Origin: Kitasatospora sp. SUK 42
GTDB lineage: Bacteria; Actinomycetota; Actinomycetes; Streptomycetales; Streptomycetaceae
Assembly (NCBI RefSeq): GCF_015776785.2
Contig: NZ_LFMD02000003.1
Location: 1,297,115 to 1,334,319, forward strand
Direction of reading: 5' to 3'
DNA length: 37,205 nt
The notes below the pieces were generated by a model. It was not told the origin of the DNA. It searched no databases and saw only the letters and a program-made list of their open reading frames with translations. Below are positions 25,745 to 33,582 of this stretch, piece after piece. Position 1 is the first letter of the stretch. Each line of letters begins with the position of its first letter. The translations under genes were made by a program, and so were the position numbers.

Positions 25745-25812
25745 GCGCCGGGAAATGCGCCCCCCGCTCCATCTTTACCGTTCCATTACCTGTGCATGAC
25801 CCAGATCACACC

Positions 25813-25840
25813 GGAACGATTCCCCCGTTCGGCTCGTCTA
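25813..25840 (+). promoter_or_regulatory. sigma-E-type (cell-envelope stress) promoter for the second LCP gene
   Basis: GGAACG (25813-25818), a 16-nt spacer, then CGTCTA (25835-25840) fits the streptomycete sigma-E pattern GGAAC...CGTC very well. It predicts a start near 25846 and a leader of about 63 nt before the GTG at 25909. Cell-wall genes, including LCP genes, are reported sigma-E targets in S. coelicolor. Confidence 0.65.
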
Positions 25841-25908
25841 GTGTGTCCGGATCGGCCTGTCGGTACGAGTGGGCCGGAGCCGTGACCGGTCGAAGGTAGG
25901 GAACCCCC

Positions 25909-27519
25909 GTGTACGAGGAGCAACCGGAAACCGGCCGGTACCGGACGGACCCGGCCCCCGGAATCCCCCGTCAGAACCACCGCGAGGGCGCCGAAGCGGC
26001 CACGGCGACGACCGACGCACAGGCCGGGGCGCCCGCCGGAGGAGGCCGCCGGGACAGCCGTCGACGAGCGGCCGCGACGGCCCGGCGGAACCGGCGCCGA
26101 CGGATCCTCAAGTGGACGGCCGGGACCGGCGCCCTGGTGATGGTCGCCGGCTGCGGCGGGGCGTACTACCTGTACCAGCACTTCAACAGCAACCTGACCT
26201 CGGTCAAGGTCCAGCTGGGCGACGAGTCGGAGCGGCCCCAGGCCGCCGGGGACGCCCTCAACGTCCTGGTGCTCGGCACCGACAGCCGGGAGGGCCTCGG
26301 CCGCGAGTACGGCGACCAGGGCAGCACCGGGCACGCCGACACCGCGCTGCTGTTCCACATCGCCAAGGACCGCTCCAACGCGACGGTGATCAGCATCCCG
26401 CGCGACCTGATGGTGCCGATACCGGACTGCCAGAGCCCGGACGGGAAGAGGATCCCCGGCTCGGCACGGGACAAGTTCAACGTCAGCCTGGGCCAGGACG
26501 GGCGCGACGCGGGCTGCGCCTGGAAGACCGTCGAGAAGACGACCGGCATCCGGGTCGACCACTTCGTGCAGGTCGACTTCGAGGCGGTGAAGACGCTGTC
26601 CACCGCCGTCGGCGGGGTCGAGGTCTGCGCGGCCAAGGACATCGACGACAAGGACTCGCACCTGAAGATGTCCAAGGGCCGGCACGTCGTCCAGGGCGAC
26701 GAGGCGCTGGCCTTCGTCCGTACCCGGCACGCGGTCGGCTTCGGCGGCGACCTCACCCGGATCCCGTTGCAGCAGCAGTTCATCAGCTCGATGATCCGCA
26801 AGATCAAGAGCGACGACACCCTGACCAGCCCCACCAAGCTCTACAAGCTCGCGGACGCCGCCACCAAGGCGCTCACGGTGGACTCCGGCATCGGCAGCGT
26901 GGACAAGCTCAAGGACCTCGCCCTGGACATCAGCAAGGTGGACACCGAGAACATCACCTTCACCACCGTGCCCGTCCTGGACGACCCCGAGGACAGGAAC
27001 CGGGTGATCCTCAAGCAGCCGGACGCCGGGCAGGTGTTCTCGATGATCGCGAACGACCGCTCACTGACCGGGACGGCCACGCCGCCGCCCGCCGACGGGG
27101 CCGCCGCCCCGGCCACGTCCGCCCCCGCGGCCACCACCCCGTCGGTGGCGGCCGAGGACGTCCGGGTGACTGTGCGCAACGGCAGCGGAACGCGCGGGCG
27201 CTCCGGGCCCACGGTGGAGAAGCTGAAGGCCAAGGGCTTCACCCGGGCCGCGGTCGGCTCCGACGCCCCGGCCGCCGCGGCCACCACGGTGTCCTACCCG
27301 GCCGGCCAGGAGGACCGGGCCGCGGCGCTGACCGCCGCGCTCGGGCTGCCCGCCGACGCCGCCCGGCCGAACCCGAAGGCGGGCCCGAACGACCCGCTGC
27401 TGCTGGTGCTCGGCAAGGACGCGTCGACCGCCCCCTCCAACCCGGCCGACGCTCCGACCGAGGCGCCGAAGGACCTCCAGCGGATGCAGGCGGACGACAC
27501 CGACGTGTGCGCCAAGTAG
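25909..27519 (+). CDS. LCP family glycopolymer ligase 2 with LytR_C domain
   Basis: The 536-residue protein has a long charged N-terminus (1-63, very Arg-rich before the membrane), an anchor (about 64-85, WTAGTGALVMVAGCGGAYYL), and a full LCP domain over about 115-290. Motifs include LNVLVLGTDSREG, HADTALLFHI, SIPRDLMVPIPDC, KFNVSLGQDGRDAGCAWKTV, IRVDHFVQVDFEAVKTLSTA and ALAFVRTRH. After a Pro/Ala/Thr linker comes a LytR_C domain (about 415-505, VRVTVRNGSGTRG to ALTAALGLP). The start is a GTG at 25909 with GGTAGGGAA upstream. It is preceded by the sigma-E-like promoter and converges on the family 2 glycosyltransferase gene at 27594. Confidence 0.93.
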   Translation: MYEEQPETGRYRTDPAPGIPRQNHREGAEAATATTDAQAGAPAGGGRRDSRRRAAATARRNRRRRILKWTAGTGALVMVAGCGGAYYLYQHFNSNLTSVKVQLGDESERPQAAGDALNVLVLGTDSREGLGREYGDQGSTGHADTALLFHIAKDRSNATVISIPRDLMVPIPDCQSPDGKRIPGSARDKFNVSLGQDGRDAGCAWKTVEKTTGIRVDHFVQVDFEAVKTLSTAVGGVEVCAAKDIDDKDSHLKMSKGRHVVQGDEALAFVRTRHAVGFGGDLTRIPLQQQFISSMIRKIKSDDTLTSPTKLYKLADAATKALTVDSGIGSVDKLKDLALDISKVDTENITFTTVPVLDDPEDRNRVILKQPDAGQVFSMIANDRSLTGTATPPPADGAAAPATSAPAATTPSVAAEDVRVTVRNGSGTRGRSGPTVEKLKAKGFTRAAVGSDAPAAAATTVSYPAGQEDRAAALTAALGLPADAARPNPKAGPNDPLLLVLGKDASTAPSNPADAPTEAPKDLQRMQADDTDVCAK

Positions 27520-27593
27520 CCACGCGCGCCCGGGTGTTCCGCCCGTCTTGCGACGGCGCTCACCCCGACCGGCCCTGGGGAGGCCCTGGCGGC

Positions 27594-28634
27594 TCAACGC
27601 GCCTGGGAGAGTACGTCCTTCGGGGACGGGCGGACGCTCTTCATCACCTTGCGGGCCAGTGAACGGGGCGAGGTGATGAAGCCGAAGCCCCAGCTGAGGT
27701 GCATGGTGGCGAGCGCCACCGGCAGCAGCGCCTTCGCCTTGGCGGACAGGCCCCGGCTCTCGACCAGGGAACCACCGAGGATGCCCAGCAGGTAGGCCCC
27801 GGGCGCCGCCAGGAAGACCGGGTGGACGGCGGCGCCGAGCACCAGGCCGAGGACGACGCCGAGCAGCGCGGACGGCGGGGCGAGGTAGCGCAGGTTGACC
27901 GAGCCGCGGTGGTAGCGGGTGACCACCCGGCGCCAACGGCCGTAGTCCTTGTACTGCTTGGCCAGCGCCCGGACCGTCGGCCGGGGCCGGTACGTCACCT
28001 TGAGCTGCGGGGTGAACCAGACCAGCCCGCCGTCCTGGCGGATCCGGTAGTTGAGCTCCCAGTCCTGGGCGCGGATGAACTCCTCGTTGTAGCCGCCGAG
28101 CTTCTCCAGCACCTCGCGCCGGAACACCCCGAGGTAGACGGTGTCCGCCGGGCCGGCCAGGCCGCCGGTGTGGAAGGCGGCGTTGCCGACGCCGATCTTG
28201 GAGGTCATCGCGGCGGCGACCGCGTTCTCCCACTCGGTCTCGCCCTCGGCGTGCATGATGCCGCCGACGTTGGCGGCGTCCATCTCGCCGAGCAGCCGGA
28301 CCGCGGTGGTGATGTAGCCGGGGGTGAGGAGGCCGTGGCCGTCCACCCGGACGACTATCGGGTACTGCGAGCCCCTGATCGCGGCGTTCAGGCCCGCCGG
28401 GGTCCGGCCGGTGGGGTTCTCCACCGTGCGCACCCGCGGGTCCTCGGCGACCAGCTCGGCGGCGATCTCGGCGGTGCGGTCGGTGGAGGGGCCGAGCGCG
28501 ATCACCACCTCCATCGGCCCGGGATACTCCTGGTCCAGGATGCGGCGGACCGCCGTACGCAGGTGTCGTTCCTCGTTGAGCACCGGCATGATCACGGAGA
28601 CAGCCGGCAGCTCCTCAGCAGCCTTGGTGTTCAT
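27594..28634 (-). CDS. family 2 glycosyltransferase with C-terminal membrane helices
   Basis: The 346-residue protein has the GT-A nucleotide-sugar domain: VSVIMPVLNEERHLRTAVRR, ALGPSTDRTAEI, the DxD-like VRVDGHGLL, LGVFRREVLEKLGGYNEEF and the general-base region EFIRAQDWELNYRIR. Two to three hydrophobic helices lie at about 265-320 (LLGVVLGLVLGAAVHPVFLA). It resembles the ExoA/WcaA type that adds sugars to lipid-linked precursors at the membrane. The frame can start at a TTG (28643), but the ATG at 28634 gives the usual MNTKAAEELPAVSVI. It converges on the second LCP gene, and a CRP-like palindrome lies 86-101 bp upstream. Its neighbours suggest that it builds a glycan for LCP transfer. Confidence 0.9.
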   Translation of the reverse strand: MNTKAAEELPAVSVIMPVLNEERHLRTAVRRILDQEYPGPMEVVIALGPSTDRTAEIAAELVAEDPRVRTVENPTGRTPAGLNAAIRGSQYPIVVRVDGHGLLTPGYITTAVRLLGEMDAANVGGIMHAEGETEWENAVAAAMTSKIGVGNAAFHTGGLAGPADTVYLGVFRREVLEKLGGYNEEFIRAQDWELNYRIRQDGGLVWFTPQLKVTYRPRPTVRALAKQYKDYGRWRRVVTRYHRGSVNLRYLAPPSALLGVVLGLVLGAAVHPVFLAAPGAYLLGILGGSLVESRGLSAKAKALLPVALATMHLSWGFGFITSPRSLARKVMKSVRPSPKDVLSQAR

Positions 28635-28719
28635 CGGGGCCAACCGTACCGGTGCCGACGCGCCCCCGTCTCGCCCCGGTCCCGGCGGCCGCGGGCACCC
28701 CGGGGTACGACACCGGCAC

Positions 28720-28735
28720 TGTGATCCACATCACC
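28720..28735. promoter_or_regulatory. CRP/cAMP-receptor-like binding site
   Basis: TGTGA-N6-TCACC differs from the actinobacterial CRP palindrome TGTGA-N6-TCACA by one base. It lies 86-101 bp upstream of the glycosyltransferase start at 28634. Confidence 0.5.
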
Positions 28736-28905
28736 GCACCCGCCGGTCCCCCGGGCCCGGATCGGCGGGGGTACCGTGCAGGTTCGGCGCAGGTTCGGAG
28801 CAGGTGGTGAACGATGGTGACCAGGGCGGACCCGGCCGGCGCGACGGCGTTCACCAGGTGTTGCGGGGCGCCCGCGGCCGTCCGGGAGAAGGGGACGGGC
28901 ATGCC

Positions 28906-28940
28906 GCAGGGGCCGGGTGCTGTGCGCACCCGGCCCCTGC
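28906..28940 (-). terminator. 15-bp hairpin downstream of the ABC permease
   Basis: Arms 28906-28920 and 28926-28940 pair perfectly (GCAGGGGCCGGGTGC) around a 5-nt loop. It lies about 92 bp past the permease stop on the minus strand. Confidence 0.75.
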
Positions 28941-28941
28941 T

Positions 28942-29000
28942 CCCCCGTTCCCCAGGGATTCCCCCCGTTCCCCCGTCCCCTGGGGCTCCCCCGTTCCCCC
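28942..29000 (-). other. G-run tract with quadruplex potential
   Basis: On the minus strand there are seven runs of four to six G (complements at 28942, 28950, 28961, 28970, 28977, 28988, 28996) separated mostly by 2-7 nt, several as GGGGGAAC units. This exceeds the usual four-run requirement for a G-quadruplex in the permease mRNA 3' region. Confidence 0.6.
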
Positions 29001-29031
29001 GCGGGTCGACCCGACGTCCCCCGTCGCCGGG

Positions 29032-31599
29032 TCAGTCCGTCGCGATGGCCGCGAGGACGTTCATCCGTCCGGCCCGGAAGGCCGGAACGAGGGCGGCGAC
29101 CAGGCCGATCACCACCGAGGAGACCAGCGTCACCGCGATCGTGGTGGTCGGGACGGTGAGCGTCGCGAGGCCCTGGTCGCGCAGGACCCGCTGGGCGGTG
29201 ACGCCCCAGGCCAGGCCCAGCCCGGTGCCGAGGACGGCGCCGAACACCGCGATCACCACGGACTCCAGCCGGATCATCCGGCGCAGCTGGCGGCGGGAGA
29301 GCCCGATCGCCCGCAGCAGGCCGATCTCGCGGGTCCGCTCGACCACCGACAGCGCCAGGGTGTTGACCACGCCGAGCACCGCGACGGTGATCGACAGGCC
29401 GACCAGTCCGTAGATCAGGTAGAGCAGGGTGTTGACCTGGGACTGCACCAGCTCCTTGTAGCCGGCCTGGTCCTTGATGGTCAGCTGCGGGTACTGCTTG
29501 AGCGCGTCCTCCAGGGCGGTCAGCGTCTTGGCCACGTCGGCGCCGGAGGAGGCCTTGGCGAAGAACATCCGGTCGCCGGGCTGTTCGGCGGCCGGAAGCG
29601 CCTTGGACACGGTGGCGAGGTCGGCGAAGGAGGCGCCCCCGAAGAGCGAGCCCTTCGCGAACACGACGCCCACCGGGAGGACCTGGGTGTGCCCCCCGGC
29701 GTAGTGGACGGTGATGCTGTCGCCGACCTTGAGGTGGTGGTCGGTGGCGAACTCCTCGTCGATGCCCAGCGAGCCCTGACCGATCGACTCCACCGCACCG
29801 GACTTGACCGGCAGTCGGAAGTCGGTGCCGAAGAAGGCCGGCGGCACCGCGGCGATCCCGGTCCGCTTGGTCGTGCCGTCGGGCAGCTGGAACCTGGCGT
29901 CGATGTCCTTCTCGGTGGTGACGTGGTCGATGCCCGGGGTCCGCTTCACCGCGTCGATCATCTCGGCGGTGACGCCGGTACGGCCGCCCCCGATGATGTA
30001 GTCCACGCCCACCGACTTGTCGATCTGCGCACTGGCCGAACTGACGGCCGAGGAGCTGAACACCGACGAGCCGATCACCAGCGCCAGCCCGATCATCAGT
30101 GCGGCGGCGGTGGCGCCGGTGCGGCGCGGGTTGCGCATCGCGTTGCGCTGGGCGAGCCTGCCGGAGGGCCCGAACAGGGCCGGGAGCAGGGCGCCGAGCA
30201 CCTTGATGACGACGGTGGCCAGCAGCGGGCCGAGCACCACGAAGCCGATCAGGGTGAGCAGCAGGCCCAGGCCCAGGTACTGTCCGCCGGTGGCCGCCTT
30301 GTCCGCTGTGCCGGCGAGCACCAGCAGGCCGCCGCCGCCCGCGGTCAGCAGCAGGCCGATGACCGTCCGGACGAGGTTGGAGCGGGCCTCGGCCGGGGTG
30401 CCGTGGTCGCGCAGGGCGGCCATGGGAGCGATCCGGCTGGCCCGGCGGGCCGGGATCCAGGCCGCGACGACGGTGATCAGGATGCCCACCGCGTAGCCGG
30501 CCACGAAGACGTCGGGCCCGATCTCCAGGTCGCCCGCGTTGAGGTCCATGCCGATCGCGTTCATCAGCTTGATCAGACCGACCGCCACGCCCAGGCCGAC
30601 GGCCACGCCGAGGGTCGAGCCGAGCACGCCCAGGATCAGCGCCTCGACCAGCACCGAGCCGTTCACCTGCCGGCGGCTGCCGCCGATCGCGCGCAGCAGG
30701 CCGATCTCGCGGGTGCGCTGGGCGACCAGCATCGAGAAGGTGTTGATGATCAGGAAGCCGCCGACGATCAGCGAGATGCCGGCGAAGCCGAGCATCGCGT
30801 ACTTCATGAAGTCGAGGCCGCTGCCGATCGCCTTGGTGTTCTCGTTCTTCTGCTCGGCCGCGGTCTTGACCTGGTAGCCGCCGCCCACCTTGGCGAGGGC
30901 GTCGGCCTTGAGCTGGTCGTCGCTGCGGCTGCCGTCGCCGAAGGCCTCGACGGAGGTGTAGGCCTGCTCGCCGAGCAGCACCTGCTGGGCGGTCGGGGTG
31001 TCCAGGAAGGCCAGCGCGGCACCCGGGTTGGTGGTGACGAAGGTGGCGATGCCGACGATCGTGTACGGGTGCTGGCCGCCGGTGTTGTCGACCCTGATCC
31101 TGTCGCCGAGGCCGAGCTTGGCCTTCTTGGCGGTGTCCGCGTCCAGCACCAGCTCGCCGGAGTTCTGCGGGGCGTGCCCGGAGGTGATCTTCACCGGGTT
31201 GCTCGGGGTGTCGGCCCAGTTGCCGAGGAGGGTCGGCGCGCCGCTGGTCGGGCCGACCAGCTTGTTGGTGGCCGGGTTGACCAGGATCGCGTCGCCGACC
31301 ATGACCTGGCCGACGGCGGTCTTCACGCCCGGTACCGCGGCGATCTGCTGGGCGAGCGCGACCGGGACGGTGGCGGGCTTGTCCCCGGCCTGGGGCTCGT
31401 CGTCGTCGGCCGGCTTGGACGGCTGGACCGATATGTCGGAGGCGGTCGCGGCGAACAGCTTGGAGAAGGTGCTGGTGGCGGTGTTGGAGAACACCAGGGT
31501 GCCGGACACGAAGGCGACCGACAGCATGACGGCGATGAGCGAGAGCGCCATCCGCCCCTTGTGGGCGAAGAAGCTCCGCAGTGAGGTCTTGAGCAGCAT
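29032..31599 (-). CDS. ABC transporter permease (MacB/FtsX type, two FtsX domains)
   Basis: The 855-residue protein has an N-terminal membrane helix (LIAVMLSVAFVSGTLVFSN), a large extracytoplasmic domain (about 50-260), a first FtsX domain with three helices (about 260-400, MLVAQRTREIGLLRAIGGSR), two more helices, a second extracytoplasmic domain (about 510-710), and a second FtsX domain (about 730-850, LSVVERTREIGLLRAIGLSR). The duplicated TREIGLLRAIG motif is diagnostic. Such transporters act as mechanotransmitters for lipids, peptides or antibiotics rather than as simple channels. It lies 19 bp after the ATPase gene in the same operon and ends at the terminator at 28906-28940. Substrate unknown. 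Confidence 0.94.
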   Translation of the reverse strand: MLLKTSLRSFFAHKGRMALSLIAVMLSVAFVSGTLVFSNTATSTFSKLFAATASDISVQPSKPADDDEPQAGDKPATVPVALAQQIAAVPGVKTAVGQVMVGDAILVNPATNKLVGPTSGAPTLLGNWADTPSNPVKITSGHAPQNSGELVLDADTAKKAKLGLGDRIRVDNTGGQHPYTIVGIATFVTTNPGAALAFLDTPTAQQVLLGEQAYTSVEAFGDGSRSDDQLKADALAKVGGGYQVKTAAEQKNENTKAIGSGLDFMKYAMLGFAGISLIVGGFLIINTFSMLVAQRTREIGLLRAIGGSRRQVNGSVLVEALILGVLGSTLGVAVGLGVAVGLIKLMNAIGMDLNAGDLEIGPDVFVAGYAVGILITVVAAWIPARRASRIAPMAALRDHGTPAEARSNLVRTVIGLLLTAGGGGLLVLAGTADKAATGGQYLGLGLLLTLIGFVVLGPLLATVVIKVLGALLPALFGPSGRLAQRNAMRNPRRTGATAAALMIGLALVIGSSVFSSSAVSSASAQIDKSVGVDYIIGGGRTGVTAEMIDAVKRTPGIDHVTTEKDIDARFQLPDGTTKRTGIAAVPPAFFGTDFRLPVKSGAVESIGQGSLGIDEEFATDHHLKVGDSITVHYAGGHTQVLPVGVVFAKGSLFGGASFADLATVSKALPAAEQPGDRMFFAKASSGADVAKTLTALEDALKQYPQLTIKDQAGYKELVQSQVNTLLYLIYGLVGLSITVAVLGVVNTLALSVVERTREIGLLRAIGLSRRQLRRMIRLESVVIAVFGAVLGTGLGLAWGVTAQRVLRDQGLATLTVPTTTIAVTLVSSVVIGLVAALVPAFRAGRMNVLAAIATD

Positions 31600-31618
31600 G
31601 GTCTCGTCGTCCCGCCGC

Positions 31619-32404
31619 TCAGCTGGTGCGCTTGCCGTCGAAGCGGCGCATGCGTTCGAGGACGGAGTCGGCGGTGGGCGCGTGCATCTCGTCCACGATC
31701 ACGCCGTCGGCCAGGAAGAGGACGCGGTCCGCGTAGCCGGCGGCGACCGGGTCGTGGGTGACCATGACCATGGTCTGGCCCAGCTCGTCCACCGAGCGGC
31801 GCAGGAAGGTCAGCACCTCGGCGCCGGCCCGGGAGTCCAGGTTTCCGGTGGGCTCGTCGCCGAAGATGATCTCGGGCCGGGCGGCCAGCGCCCGGGCCAC
31901 CGCGACGCGCTGCTGCTGGCCGCCGGAGAGCTGGGTCGGACGGTGCTTGAGCCGGCCGGCCAGGCCGACGGTCTCCACCACCTGGTCCAGCCAGGCCTGG
32001 TCGGGCTTGCGGCCGGCGATGTCCATCGGGAGCGTGATGTTCTCCAGCGCGTTCAGGGTCGGCAGCAGGTTGAACGCCTGGAAGATGAAGCCGATCTTGT
32101 CGCGGCGCAGCCGGGTCAGCTGCTTGTCCCTGAGGCCGGTGATCTCGGTGTCGCCGATCCAGATCCGCCCGTCGGTGACCGTGTCCAGGCCGGCCAGGCA
32201 GTGCATCAGGGTCGACTTGCCGGAGCCCGAGGGACCCATGATCGCGGTGAAGCGGCCGCGCTGGATGTCCACGTCGACCGCGTCGAGGGCGGTCACCCTG
32301 GTCTCGCCCGAGCCGTACGCCTTGGTGACCTGGCGGGCCGAAGCGGCGACGGCGGACGTGCCGCCGGGAAGCTGGGGGTCGTACACGGCTGCTGCCGTCG
32401 TCAC
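31619..32404 (-). CDS. ABC transporter ATP-binding protein (LolD/MacB type)
   Basis: The 261-residue ATPase has all motifs: Walker A GPSGSGKST, Q-loop FIFQAFNLLPTLNALENITL, signature LSGGQQQR, Walker B IIFGDEPTGNLDS, and H-loop MVTHD. It pairs with the FtsX-type permease encoded 19 bp downstream. The GTG at 32404 is chosen because AGGAG lies about 6 nt upstream. An N-terminal extension of about 22 residues precedes the ABC fold (QVTKAYGSGETRVTALDAVD). An ACGTG-N5-CACGT palindrome 65-79 bp upstream may control the operon. Confidence 0.95.
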   Translation of the reverse strand: MTTAAAVYDPQLPGGTSAVAASARQVTKAYGSGETRVTALDAVDVDIQRGRFTAIMGPSGSGKSTLMHCLAGLDTVTDGRIWIGDTEITGLRDKQLTRLRRDKIGFIFQAFNLLPTLNALENITLPMDIAGRKPDQAWLDQVVETVGLAGRLKHRPTQLSGGQQQRVAVARALAARPEIIFGDEPTGNLDSRAGAEVLTFLRRSVDELGQTMVMVTHDPVAAGYADRVLFLADGVIVDEMHAPTADSVLERMRRFDGKRTS

Positions 32405-32468
32405 TGGAGTCTCCTAAGAAGTGGCCCACCCGTTGGCCCCCGGCCCGGTGTTCTCCGGCGGGGCGGGG

Positions 32469-32483
32469 ACGTGTGAATCACGT
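32469..32483. promoter_or_regulatory. inverted repeat upstream of the ABC exporter operon
   Basis: ACGTG-TGAAT-CACGT is a perfect 5-bp inverted repeat with a 5-nt centre. It is a plausible regulator site, but no regulator gene is next to the operon and no clear -10/-35 pair was recognised around it. Confidence 0.5.
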
Positions 32484-32550
32484 TAGGAGCCGGCGGCGGC
32501 GGACTCGTCCTCCGCCGGAATGAAGCGGCTCAACCAAGGTTCTGCGGGGT

Positions 32551-32579
32551 GCGGCGCCCCTCCCCCTAGGGGGCGCCGC
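32551..32579 (-). terminator. hairpin downstream of the FMN reductase
   Basis: Arms 32551-32560 (GCGGCGCCCC) and 32570-32579 pair perfectly over 10 bp with a 9-nt loop, and inner C5/G5 runs give an alternative fold. It lies about 47 bp past the reductase stop, between it and the ABC exporter operon. Confidence 0.7.
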
Positions 32580-32625
32580 GGGCCTTCTCCGGGTCACCCC
32601 GTACGGGGGTCGCCGCGGCGACCGG

Positions 32626-33180
32626 TCAGCCGGTCAGCGCGGGTGCGGCCAGCCGCTCCAGGGCGGTGGCGAAGCCCGTCACGACGGGGGCCAGCAGGGC
32701 GTCGGTCTCGCGCTCGACCAGGGTCGTGCCGTCCTCCCTGGCGGTGATGTGGCGGTCGAGCACGAACCAGCCCTGGGTGATGTGGCCGGCGCCCATCGAG
32801 CTGAGCACCGGGCGCAGGGCGTAGTCCACCGCGAGGACGTGCGCGGGCGAGCCGCCGGTGGCCAGCGGCAGGACGGCCTTGCCGGCCAGTGCGTACTGCG
32901 GGAGCACGTCGAGCAGGGCCTTCAGCAGGCCCGAGTAGGCGGCCTTGTAGACGGGGGTGCCGATGACGACGCCGTCGGCGCGGGCGAACAGCTCGGTGAC
33001 GGCGACGATCTCGGGGTGGTCGAAGTCGCCCGACAGCAGGGCGTGCGCGGGCAGGCTACGCGCCTCGAAGGGGATGACGTGGTGGCCGCGGTCCACCAGG
33101 CGCGCGTCGACGTGGCGCAGCAGGCGGGTGGTGCGGGAGGTGGCGGACGGGGAGCCGGAAACGGACAGGACGGTGGCCAT
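32626..33180 (-). CDS. ssuE: NAD(P)H-dependent FMN reductase (SsuE/MsuE family)
   Basis: The 184-residue flavodoxin-fold protein reduces FMN with NAD(P)H and normally supplies reduced flavin to a sulfonate monooxygenase. Visible features: GSPSATSRTTRLL (phosphate-binding, about residues 9-21), IGTPVYKAAYSGLLKALLDVL (about 93-113, the family signature), and LPLATGGSPAHVLAVDY. The ATG at 33180 is preceded by GAGGTGAACC. No sulfonate transporter or monooxygenase lies in the window, so the partner is elsewhere. About 226 bp upstream on the same strand is the sulfur-type leader peptide with a hairpin in between, indicating control by sulfur supply. Other FMN reductase roles, such as quinone reduction, remain possible. 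Confidence 0.85.
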   Translation of the reverse strand: MATVLSVSGSPSATSRTTRLLRHVDARLVDRGHHVIPFEARSLPAHALLSGDFDHPEIVAVTELFARADGVVIGTPVYKAAYSGLLKALLDVLPQYALAGKAVLPLATGGSPAHVLAVDYALRPVLSSMGAGHITQGWFVLDRHITAREDGTTLVERETDALLAPVVTGFATALERLAAPALTG

Positions 33181-33208
33181 GGTTCACCTCTGGCTGGAAG
33201 CGGGGCGG

Positions 33209-33240
33209 CGCACCGCGGCGGGGGAAGGCGTCGCGGTGCG
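33209..33240 (-). promoter_or_regulatory. candidate attenuator hairpin between leader peptide and FMN reductase
   Basis: Arms 33209-33217 (CGCACCGCG) and 33232-33240 pair perfectly over 9 bp with a 14-nt loop. The hairpin begins 28 nt upstream of the reductase start and could sequester or expose the ribosome binding site, or act as a terminator stem. A second stem, GCTCGC/GCGAGC enclosing CCGGGCCCGG, lies further upstream and might compete. Confidence 0.55.
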
Positions 33241-33325
33241 GTGTGCTCGGAGTGCGGTCATCACGAGGCTCGCGGGCCGGGCCCGGAGCGAGCGGGTGTT
33301 TCGACGGGCTGCGGAGAGGTGCGCG

Positions 33326-33406
33326 TCAGCCGCGACAGAGCGAACAGGCCACCCCACGCCGCAGGTCGACGTGCCGCCGACGCGTGAGTGCCCAACGCTG
33401 ATCCAT
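33326..33406 (-). CDS. 26-residue sulfur-type leader peptide (RHVDL family)
   Basis: This short ORF reads ATG to TGA on the minus strand. The peptide contains RRRHVDLRR in the middle and ACSLCRG at the end, matching the short streptomycete leader peptides with an RHVDL motif and Cys near the C-terminus that precede sulfur-assimilation genes. The two Cys codons lie 3 and 6 positions from the stop codon, where ribosome stalling on low charged tRNA-Cys could change the fold of the downstream mRNA. A hairpin and the FMN reductase follow. The ribosome binding site is weak (CAGG). It is too short for normal gene finders. Upstream, TTGACC (33438-33443) may be its -35 box, but the -10 is poor. Confidence 0.8.
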   Translation of the reverse strand: MDQRWALTRRRHVDLRRGVACSLCRG

Positions 33407-33582
33407 GCCTGAAATGCAAACACGTGCCGTTCGAACCGGTCAAGAAACGTTTCGGCAGCTGGAACGCGGGTGACGCGACGTTTCACCGGAACGATCCGAT
33501 ACGTGCATCAAAACTGCTACAAGAGGCCTGGTGGCACCCCCGGGGGGAGTCAGTGCGACCGGGGTCGGGCATCCTCAACGGC

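Larger units (their letters stand above)
28635..29031. other. 397-bp intergenic region: CRP-like site, terminator and G-rich tract
   Basis: No gene is supported here. It holds the CRP-like palindrome at 28720-28735, the hairpin at 28906-28940, and the G-rich tract (minus strand) at 28942-29000, which together form the 3' boundary of the ABC exporter operon and the 5' region of the glycosyltransferase. Confidence 0.7.

Noticed and set aside
28814..29413. Plus-strand frame starting MVTRADPAGATAF in the intergenic region after the glycosyltransferase.
   Set aside because: Runs into the antisense of the permease and includes the C-run tract; no similarity or binding site.
28324..31584. Long plus-strand open frame over the permease gene.
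   Set aside because: Same antisense artefact; Asp/His/Arg/Gly-rich, no conserved motif, and the opposite strand encodes a full FtsX-type permease.
33184..33486. 100-codon frame over the leader-peptide region.
   Set aside because: No family character, no binding site, and the small RHVDL peptide in another frame explains the region.
33491..33515. GGAACG upstream of LCP gene 3 as a sigma-E -35 box.
   Set aside because: No CGTC-type -10 element at 16-17 nt spacing.
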